The notes under the pieces: model-generated
What the model was told of the DNA's origin: nothing
Database searches by the model: none
What the model saw: only the letters and a program-made list of their open reading frames with translations
Made by a program: the position numbers and the translations under genes
Part shown: piece by piece, positions 1 to 6,057 of the stretch
Position numbering within the stretch: the first letter of the stretch is position 1
Layout of the letters: each line of letters begins with the position of its first letter
From: Methylococcaceae bacterium
Lineage (GTDB): Bacteria; Pseudomonadota; Gammaproteobacteria; Methylococcales; Methylomonadaceae
Direction: 5' to 3'
Assembly: GCA_947484105.1 (NCBI GenBank)
Contig: CANKON010000004.1
Location: 1-15,554, forward strand
Length of the DNA stretch: 15,554 nt

Positions 1-1
1 C

Positions 2-1015
2 GCAGGCACAACGATTGCTAATTCGGTTCATCAAACCGAAGGACGCAGCACGCAAGAATTACTTGAAAACGCCGAACAGCTCGTTTTTAAAATCGCTGAA
101 CAAACCCAAAAAAGTATCGAAGGTGGTTTCATTAACATTCGTTCTTTGGCGAAAAAAACCATTGAAAAAATTGAATTGCTTGCTGAAATGGACGGTTCAA
201 TCACGGGGGCATCGACAGGTTTTGATGATTTAGATACGTTGACCTCAGGTCTGCAACCCTCAGACTTAGTGATTTTGGCGGGTAGACCGTCGATGGGTAA
301 AACCACGGTGGCAATCAACATCGCCGAAAATTTCGCTATTAAAAATCAAAAACCTGTCGCTATTTTCAGTATGGAAATGCCAGGCGATGCGATTGTCATG
401 CGGATGATGTCGTCACTGGGTGGCATTGAACAACAACGGATTCGGTCTGGCGATTTAGATGACAATGATTGGCCGCGTTTGACAACCGCATTGACGATGT
501 TAAACAGTACAAAATTATTTATCGATGACAGCGCAGCACTTTCACCGACAGAAGTTCGCGCCCGTTCAAGACGTTTAGCAAAAGAACACGGTCAACTCGG
601 TTTAATCGTGGTCGATTATTTGCAATTGATGCAATCGCCGTCGAGTGGTGATAACCGTGTTCAGCAAATTTCTGATATTTCGCGTGGTTTAAAAGCCTTG
701 GCGAAAGAATTAAACGTTCCTGTTATCGCGCTTTCGCAGTTAAATCGTAATTTAGAGCAGCGACCTAATAAACGCCCTGTAATGTCGGATTTGCGTGATT
801 CGGGCGCGATTGAACAAGATGCGGATTTGATTTTATTTATTTATCGAGACGAAGTTTATAACGAACAAAGTCCCGATAAAGGCACGGCGGAATTGATTAT
901 CGGCAAACAACGAAATGGACCTTTAGGTACGGTGCGGTTAATGTTCCAAGGCGCATTTTCACGCTTCCAAAATTGCGCGAATCCCAGTCATTACAGTTCT
1001 TATAACGACGAATAA
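2..1015 (+). CDS. dnaB: Replicative DNA helicase DnaB, C-terminal part (5' end outside window)
   Basis: Hexameric 5'-3' helicase that unwinds DNA ahead of the replisome and recruits primase. The reading frame is open from base 2, so the gene starts before the window; the TTG at 146 is internal. The visible 337 residues hold the end of the N-terminal domain and linker, then the RecA-like ATPase domain. Landmarks are Walker A GRPSMGKTT (281-307), the SMEMPG segment, Walker B in LIVVDYLQLM (about 602-631), and the highly typical SQLNRNLEQRP and LRDSGAIEQDAD blocks that carry the sensor and arginine-finger region. The protein ends in a short polar tail. No intein is seen in the visible part, and Walker A is uninterrupted. 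The gene ends 3 nt from the convergent mdh. Identity is certain from the domain sequence. Confidence 0.97.
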   Translation, partial: AGTTIANSVHQTEGRSTQELLENAEQLVFKIAEQTQKSIEGGFINIRSLAKKTIEKIELLAEMDGSITGASTGFDDLDTLTSGLQPSDLVILAGRPSMGKTTVAINIAENFAIKNQKPVAIFSMEMPGDAIVMRMMSSLGGIEQQRIRSGDLDDNDWPRLTTALTMLNSTKLFIDDSAALSPTEVRARSRRLAKEHGQLGLIVVDYLQLMQSPSSGDNRVQQISDISRGLKALAKELNVPVIALSQLNRNLEQRPNKRPVMSDLRDSGAIEQDADLILFIYRDEVYNEQSPDKGTAELIIGKQRNGPLGTVRLMFQGAFSRFQNCANPSHYSSYNDE

Positions 1016-1018
1016 TCA

Positions 1019-1996
1019 TTAAAACAAATGTTTTACCGCATCACGTTCTTGTTTTAATTCTTCTTCCGTGAGTTTCATTCTTGAGCGGCTAAACTCATTG
1101 ATTGGCAAACCTTGTACGATGTGGATTTCGCCATTTTCAACCGTCACGGGAAAGGAATAAATTAAACCTTTTTCAATGCCGTAACTGCCGTCTGACAAAA
1201 CACCCATGCTGACCCAATCGTTATCGGGTGAACCGTGCGCCCAGACACGCATTTGGTCTAATGCCGCATTTGCCGCAGATCCTGCGCTGGATTGTCCACG
1301 TGCTTTAATAACTGCTTCGCCACGTTGTTGAACGGTTGGAATAAAATCATCTACAAACCACGCATCATCAACCAATGATAATGCCTCACGTCCACGAACT
1401 GTAGCGTGGTGTAAATCAGGATATTGCGTGCCAGAATGATTACCCCAAACTGTCATATTTTTAATGTCAGTGGTTAAAACGCCGCATTTTTCGGCAAGCT
1501 GACTAATGGCGCGATTATGGTCTAAACGACTCATGGCAGAAAAATTTTTCGCAGACAAATCAGGCGCATTTTTCAAAGCAATTAACGCATTCGTATTAGC
1601 GGGATTTCCTGTGACCAACACTTTCACATTACGATTTGCAACGGCGTTTAAGGCTTTGCCTTGCGTGGCGAAAATTTCAGCATTGACTTGTAACAAATCT
1701 TTTCGTGCCATGCCTAATGTTCGAGGACGTGCGCCAATTAAAAAAACGTAATCGGCATTTTTAAACGCCACCAACGGGTTATCGGTCATTTCAATACCGC
1801 AAACAATGGGGCTTGCACAATCATTTAATTCCATCACAACGCCTTCTAAAGCTGGCATTGCAGAGGAAATTTCTAACAAATGTAAAAAGATGGGTTGGTC
1901 TTTTCCAAAGGAATGTCCCGCTGCCAAGCGAAATAACAGCGAATAACTAATTTGTCCTGCTGCCCCTGTGACAGCAATATGAAGTGGTGCTTTCAT
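1019..1996 (-). CDS. mdh: Malate dehydrogenase (NAD-dependent, type 2)
   Basis: Catalyses malate to oxaloacetate with NAD+ in the TCA cycle, in the cytoplasm. The 325-residue length fits the type-2 MDH family. The Rossmann glycine motif GAAGQI lies at 11-16, with an acidic residue (E42) after the second strand that fits NAD preference. The substrate-binding arginines are R92 and R98 in the mobile loop and R162; catalytic Asp159 (LDHNR) and His187 (WGNHSG) are both present. The mobile loop reads [12 protein letters not shown], whereas from memory most relatives have RPRGPGMERKDL, a small local departure. An AGGA-type ribosome-binding site lies 8 nt before the ATG. The gene reads divergently from nhaD and ends tail to tail with dnaB. 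No frame damage is seen. Confidence 0.95.
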   Translation of the reverse strand: MKAPLHIAVTGAAGQISYSLLFRLAAGHSFGKDQPIFLHLLEISSAMPALEGVVMELNDCASPIVCGIEMTDNPLVAFKNADYVFLIGARPRTLGMARKDLLQVNAEIFATQGKALNAVANRNVKVLVTGNPANTNALIALKNAPDLSAKNFSAMSRLDHNRAISQLAEKCGVLTTDIKNMTVWGNHSGTQYPDLHHATVRGREALSLVDDAWFVDDFIPTVQQRGEAVIKARGQSSAGSAANAALDQMRVWAHGSPDNDWVSMGVLSDGSYGIEKGLIYSFPVTVENGEIHIVQGLPINEFSRSRMKLTEEELKQERDAVKHLF

Positions 1997-2004
1997 TTTT
2001 TATC

Positions 2005-2010
2005 TTTCCT
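2005..2010 (-). promoter_or_regulatory. Ribosome-binding site of mdh
   Basis: On the minus strand this reads AGGAAA, placed 8 nt before the mdh ATG (1994-1996). It supports the chosen start. Confidence 0.6.
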
Positions 2011-2246
2011 TTGAAACAACGCGAAGGGTGTTATCTAAAAATGTAATGGAATGTGAAACGAAGTTTTTTAACGACGTTGTTAGTAGGGGGTTATGGAAGT
2101 ATAACTACGAAATCGGTGTAGATTTTAACTCAGCCACAAAACTAAAACGAGTTTGTTTGAAAAAATGTCACAAATACACCTCTCATTACGGCTTATAGAG
2201 CGATGCTGTGTAAGCTCTAAAATTACACTATCACGACGGTTACAGT

Positions 2247-2252
2247 TAGAAT
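2247..2252 (+). promoter_or_regulatory. Possible -10 element of the nhaD cluster
   Basis: TAGAAT matches the sigma-70 -10 consensus at five of six bases and lies 46 nt before the nhaD ATG. The -35 position at a 17-bp spacing (TACACT, 2224-2229) matches at only three bases. This is a weak candidate. Confidence 0.25.
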
Positions 2253-2298
2253 AACGCCCTAAAATTTAACATTGTCATTCACATTTCTAAGAGTTCTT

Positions 2299-3945
2299 AT
2301 GAAAAAAATACTTAGCCTCACCTATGTGCAGTATTTCATTATTTTTTCGATTCTTTCAATTTTCCCTTCGTTAAGTTTTGCTGAAGAAAAAATAAGCTCA
2401 ACGCCGCTTAATTTGACAACGCATTGGGTGGGTTACGGGGCATTAGTTTTATTTGTTGGCGCGTATTTATTAGCGATGACTGAAGAAATGACGGAACTTC
2501 GTAAATCAAAACCGATGGTTTTTGCGGCAAGTGGAATTTGGATTTTAATTGCATTTGTTTATGTTCAAGGCGGAATGACTGAACAGGCAGGGGCCGCGTT
2601 TCGTGCCTCGTTAGAAGGTTATGTCGAATTGTTTTTATTTATTATGGTTTCAATGACGTATCTGAACGCAATGGAAGACAGAGGCGTTTTTGAAAGTTTG
2701 CGAATTTGGTTGCTGAGTAAAAATTTCACTTATCGTCAACTTTTTTGGATTACAGGCATTCAAGCGTTTTTCATTTCATCAGTTTGCAATAACTTAACGA
2801 CTGCCTTGTTAATGGGGTCAGTTATTTTGGCGATGGGCAAAAATAATCGTCAATTCGTGACATTGGCGTGTATTAACGTTGTTGTTGCGTCAAATGCAGG
2901 TGGATCATTTAGTCCGTTTGGTGATATTACGACGTTGCTTGTTTGGCAAAAAGGTGTTGTGCCGTTTGCCGATTTCTTTTCGTTGTTAATTCCTGCAATT
3001 ATCAATTTTGTTTTGCCTGCCGCAGTCATGCACTTTTGGATTCCAATTGAAACACCTGATGCTGTTTCAGAAGTTAAAGACATGAAACGCGGTGGCTTTG
3101 TAATTATTGTGTTGTTTTTGCTGACAATTATTACGGCAACGTGCTTTGAAAATTTTCTACATTTACCACCAGCAGCGGGCATGATGTTAGGCTTGACGTA
3201 TTTGCAATTTTTTAGTTTTTATCTACAAAAAACTGAAAAAATGGCTGACGTTCTGGATTTACACATGGATGAAACATTACACACTGAAACACAGTCAAAA
3301 CAGAGCTTACGGCTTGGTGAAGTCTTAGTTAAAGAAAATATCATTACGTTGTACCAATTAGAGCAAGCCTTAATCATTCAAGATATGCAACAAGATGAAC
3401 AATCGTTATCGCGTCTTGGTGAAGTTTTAGTTAATGAAAAAATTATTACCTCTCACCAATTAGCAGAGGCGTTAAGCATTCAATCAAATCAAAAAATCGA
3501 AGAAACATTCGACGTTTTCCAAAAAGTCGCCAATTTGGAATGGGACACATTGTTATTTTTTTATGGCGTGATGTTGAGTGTGAGCGGTTTGAGTTTCATT
3601 GGTTATTTAACGCTGACTTCAAATTATCTATACGGCGAAATTGACCCAACAGTTGCCAATATCATGGTCGGAGTTGCTTCAGCGTTTGTCGATAACGGCA
3701 CGATTATGTTGGCGGTTTTAACTATGATGCCTGATATTTCGGAAGGTCAATGGTTGCTAGTGACTTTAACAGCAGGGGTTGGCGGTAGTTTGTTAGCCGT
3801 GGGTTCAGCGGCAGGCGTAGGTTTGATGGGACAAGCAAAAGGAATTTATACGTTTACGAATCATTTGAAATGGATGCCTGTGATTGCATTGGGTTATGTT
3901 GGCAGTATCGTGGCGCATTTTTTAATCAATGGACGTTATTTTTAG
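2299..3945 (+). CDS. nhaD: NhaD-family Na+/H+ antiporter with MshEN-like insert
   Basis: Inner-membrane Na+(Li+)/H+ antiporter that exports sodium using the proton gradient. The 548-residue protein starts with a signal-like segment (residues 1-28, SFA then EE), followed by many membrane segments. Family blocks seen are E110, NNLTTALL (164-171), NAGGSFSPFGDITT (199-212), EWDTLLFFYG (from 414), SAFVDN (461-466) and GGSLLAVGSAAG (495-506). From memory of V. cholerae NhaD mutagenesis, these match E100, D154, D199, D344/T345 and D393; here the D154 position is Asn164 and the Ser428 position is Ala500. Between a membrane segment ending near 312 and EWDT lies a loop of about 100 residues with two 24-residue repeats (338-361, 372-395) resembling the c-di-GMP-binding MshEN motif. 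The ATG at 2299 is preferred over an in-frame TTG at 2272 because the signal-like segment begins there; no strong RBS is visible for either. It is first in a tight cluster with kup. Family assignment is strong; ion coupling and regulation are inferred. Confidence 0.92.
   Translation: MKKILSLTYVQYFIIFSILSIFPSLSFAEEKISSTPLNLTTHWVGYGALVLFVGAYLLAMTEEMTELRKSKPMVFAASGIWILIAFVYVQGGMTEQAGAAFRASLEGYVELFLFIMVSMTYLNAMEDRGVFESLRIWLLSKNFTYRQLFWITGIQAFFISSVCNNLTTALLMGSVILAMGKNNRQFVTLACINVVVASNAGGSFSPFGDITTLLVWQKGVVPFADFFSLLIPAIINFVLPAAVMHFWIPIETPDAVSEVKDMKRGGFVIIVLFLLTIITATCFENFLHLPPAAGMMLGLTYLQFFSFYLQKTEKMADVLDLHMDETLHTETQSKQSLRLGEVLVKENIITLYQLEQALIIQDMQQDEQSLSRLGEVLVNEKIITSHQLAEALSIQSNQKIEETFDVFQKVANLEWDTLLFFYGVMLSVSGLSFIGYLTLTSNYLYGEIDPTVANIMVGVASAFVDNGTIMLAVLTMMPDISEGQWLLVTLTAGVGGSLLAVGSAAGVGLMGQAKGIYTFTNHLKWMPVIALGYVGSIVAHFLINGRYF
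3310..3483 (+). repeat. Tandem MshEN-like 24-residue motifs inside nhaD
   Basis: Copy 1 spans 3310-3381 and copy 2 spans 3412-3483, with a 30-nt (10-residue) spacer. Both encode RLGEVLV at the start, II at motif positions 11-12, Leu at 17 and 21, and Gln at 24. These are the defining positions of the MshEN c-di-GMP motif described in the MshE ATPase and in GspE/PilB-type N-terminal domains. The consensus Gly at position 10 is Asn in copy 1 and Lys in copy 2. The two copies agree at 57 of 72 bases (79%), which suggests a fairly recent internal duplication or strong constraint. They lie in the loop between transmembrane halves, probably cytoplasmic. Confidence 0.85.
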
Positions 3946-3948
3946 ATT

Positions 3949-5838
3949 ATGGCAATTCACACTAAAGAACACAGCAACACAAAAACTGCCGCGTTAATTG
4001 CAGGCAGTATCGGAGTCGTTTTCGGCGACATTGGAACGAGTCCGTTGTACGCGATGAAAGAGATTTTTCGTGAACATTTAACACTCGAATCAACCCACGT
4101 TTTAGGCGTGTTATCGCTCATTTTTTGGTCATTGATGCTGGTTGTTGCGATTAAATACGCGATTATCATCATGCGAGCCAATAACAAAGGCGAAGGTGGT
4201 GTCATGGCATTAACCGCACTGGCATCAATGGCAACCAAAGATAGTCCAAACAGAAAACATCTCATCATCATGATGGGAATTTTGGGCGCGACGTTGTTTT
4301 ATGGCGATAGCGTAATTACGCCTGCGATTTCGGTGTTAAGTGCGGTCGAAGGCTTGCAAGTGATCGCGCCGAAATTAGAACATTACGTCATTCCGATTAC
4401 GCTGAGTGTTCTAGCAGGATTGTTTTTGATTCAATCGCGTGGCACAGGAAAAGTCGGCAAAATTTTTGCACCTGTGATGATTCTTTGGTTTTTGACATTG
4501 GCAACGTTAGGCGTGTTGCAAATTATTAAACAGCCACAAGTTTTGATGGCGATAAACCCGTATTACGCTGTTCATTTATTGGGTGAATTGGGCGTGAAAG
4601 GCTTTTTAATTATGGGTTCAGTTGTACTTGTCATGACAGGAGCAGAAGCGCTTTATGCTGATATGGGACATTTTGGCTTGAAACCGATTCGTTACGCTTG
4701 GTTTGGCTTTGTATTTCCAGCTTTGCTTTGTAATTATTTCGGTCAAGGCGCGTTGTTGTTGCAACATCCTGAAGCGATTGAAAATCCGTTTTATTTACTC
4801 GCCCCATCATGGATGCTTTATCCGATGCTGGTTTTATCGACTTTTGCGACGGTTATTGCTTCTCAAGCTGTTATTTCAGGCGCGTTTTCAATTACCAAAC
4901 AAGCCATTCAATTAGGCTATTGCCCTCGAATGAATGTCACCCACACGTCAGACAGTGAAATCGGACAAATTTATGTACCAACTGTGAATTGGATGTTAAT
5001 GTTTTTTGTGTTCATTTTGGTAATCAGTTTTGAATCCTCATCGAATTTAGCGTCGGCTTATGGCATTGCAGTAACAGGTACGATGATGATTGATACAATT
5101 TTGTCGTTCATTGTCATTCATGCGTTATGGCGTTGGAATCCGATTGTTAGCTATTCGTTTTTAGGTTTGTTCATGTTGGTTGATTCGATATTTTTATCTT
5201 CAAACAGCTTGAAAATTTTATCAGGCGGATGGTTGCCTTTAGTCGTCGGTACGGTGTTATTTTTATTGATGACAACGTGGATAAAAGGACGGGCGGTTTT
5301 AGCCGAAGCGATTGATGAAAAGAAAGTGTCTTTTGAAGAATTAGAAAGCAAAATTGCCACGCATGAATTGGTTACTGTAAAAGGAACGGCGATTTATTTA
5401 GCGCGAAATTTGCACGGCATTCCACAAGTTTTACTGCACAATTTAGAACATAATCATGTTGTACATGAACGAATTGTCGTTTTAACGATTGTGACAACAG
5501 ACGAGCCTTATATCGATGACGAAGAACAACAAATTAAAATTCGTACTTTTGGCAGTCATAATCAATTTTGCCGTTTAAAATTATATTTTGGATTTAAGCA
5601 AAATCCCGATGTCCGTTATGCGTTGAGTTTGGCAATAAAAAAAGGGTTAGATTTAGACATGAATAGCGTGTCATTTTTTGTCGGTAACGAACATATTACG
5701 TTTAAACCCCGTAGTAAAATGCCAGTTTGGCGACGTGATCTTTTTCTATTCTTATTTCATAACGCGAGTAGTGCGATTAACTTTTTTAGAATTCCTGTTG
5801 AAAAAGTTATCGAGCTGGGTGTACGAATTGAACTTTAA
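3949..5838 (+). CDS. kup: Low-affinity K+ uptake transporter Kup (KUP/HAK/KT family)
   Basis: Inner-membrane potassium uptake protein, usually a K+/H+ symporter. Its 629 residues match the family length. The N-terminal GDIGTSPLYA signature is at 26-35, followed by NNKGEGGVMALTALA, the YGDSVITPAISVLSAVEG block and about twelve hydrophobic segments to near residue 440. A soluble C-terminal domain fills about 445-629, as in Kup proteins. The ATG lies 3 nt after the nhaD stop and has no visible Shine-Dalgarno sequence, so translation is probably coupled to nhaD. Pairing Na+ export with K+ import makes physiological sense: the cell can swap cytoplasmic Na+ for K+ during salt or alkali stress. No frame damage is seen. 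Confidence 0.96.
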   Translation: MAIHTKEHSNTKTAALIAGSIGVVFGDIGTSPLYAMKEIFREHLTLESTHVLGVLSLIFWSLMLVVAIKYAIIIMRANNKGEGGVMALTALASMATKDSPNRKHLIIMMGILGATLFYGDSVITPAISVLSAVEGLQVIAPKLEHYVIPITLSVLAGLFLIQSRGTGKVGKIFAPVMILWFLTLATLGVLQIIKQPQVLMAINPYYAVHLLGELGVKGFLIMGSVVLVMTGAEALYADMGHFGLKPIRYAWFGFVFPALLCNYFGQGALLLQHPEAIENPFYLLAPSWMLYPMLVLSTFATVIASQAVISGAFSITKQAIQLGYCPRMNVTHTSDSEIGQIYVPTVNWMLMFFVFILVISFESSSNLASAYGIAVTGTMMIDTILSFIVIHALWRWNPIVSYSFLGLFMLVDSIFLSSNSLKILSGGWLPLVVGTVLFLLMTTWIKGRAVLAEAIDEKKVSFEELESKIATHELVTVKGTAIYLARNLHGIPQVLLHNLEHNHVVHERIVVLTIVTTDEPYIDDEEQQIKIRTFGSHNQFCRLKLYFGFKQNPDVRYALSLAIKKGLDLDMNSVSFFVGNEHITFKPRSKMPVWRRDLFLFLFHNASSAINFFRIPVEKVIELGVRIEL

Positions 5839-5850
5839 TTTTTTATTTTT

Positions 5851-5855
5851 AGGAG
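5851..5855 (+). promoter_or_regulatory. Strong ribosome-binding site of nqrM
   Basis: AGGAG lies 7 nt before the ATG at 5863 and is the clearest Shine-Dalgarno sequence in the cluster. It suggests the small protein is translated independently of kup, and it decides the start. Confidence 0.75.
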
Positions 5856-5862
5856 AAACAAA

Positions 5863-6054
5863 ATGACTTTTTTAATCACGTTTGGCGCAATGCTGTTTGT
5901 CATTGCCATTATGGCAGTGGGCGTAATTTTTGGACGTAATGCCATTAAAGGTTCATGCGGCGGTGGTAAATCAGCAGCAGAATGTATTTGCACCGAAAAA
6001 TGCGACAAACGTAAAAAATATGAAGCCGCTCAAGCGGCTGCAAATCAAGCGTAA
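5863..6054 (+). CDS. nqrM: NqrM-like Na+-NQR maturation protein (DUF539)
   Basis: NqrM is a small membrane protein needed to mature the Na+-translocating NADH:quinone oxidoreductase, probably by supplying iron to a cysteine-bound site. This 63-residue protein has a single N-terminal membrane helix (about 2-23, FLITFGAMLFVIAIMAVGV), then the hallmark FGR..IKGSCGG, and four cysteines (C32, C41, C43, C47), followed by a Lys-rich and Ala/Gln-rich tail. The helix, the GRxxIxGSCGG block and the four-Cys layout fit NqrM closely. It lies 24 nt after kup and 3 nt before the ABC exporter gene. nqrM usually follows the nqr operon, which is not in this window. The spacing of the later cysteines differs slightly from what I recall of Vibrio NqrM. 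Confidence 0.85.
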   Translation: MTFLITFGAMLFVIAIMAVGVIFGRNAIKGSCGGGKSAAECICTEKCDKRKKYEAAQAAANQA

Positions 6055-6057
6055 AAA

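Larger units (their letters stand above)
1997..2298. other. Divergent intergenic region between mdh and nhaD
   Basis: These 302 nt hold no convincing reading frame and must contain the control signals for mdh (leftward) and for the nhaD cluster (rightward). Beyond the weak promoter and RBS listed separately, the only visible structure is a six-base inverted repeat, TAGAGC at 2196-2201 with GCTCTA at 2214-2219 and a 12-nt loop. It has no T-run and cannot be assigned a function. No known riboswitch was recognised by eye. Because the downstream gene moves Na+, a covariance search for Na+-responsive or c-di-GMP leaders would be the informative test. Confidence 0.4.

Noticed and set aside
146..1015. 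TTG at 146 as the dnaB start
   Set aside because: The same frame is open to base 2 with plausible DnaB linker sequence, so the gene is cut by the window edge.
1020..1035. Inverted repeat TAAAAC-AAAT-GTTTTA at the dnaB/mdh junction
   Set aside because: Only six base pairs, almost all A-T, without a following T-run and inside the mdh coding end; too weak to call a terminator.
2196..2219. Inverted repeat TAGAGC / GCTCTA in the mdh-nhaD region
   Set aside because: A six-base stem with a 12-nt loop is easily found by chance; no riboswitch or terminator pattern accompanies it.
2272..2298. TTG at 2272 as the nhaD start
   Set aside because: The ATG at 2299 begins a classic Lys-Lys signal-like segment; the nine extra residues add nothing recognisable.
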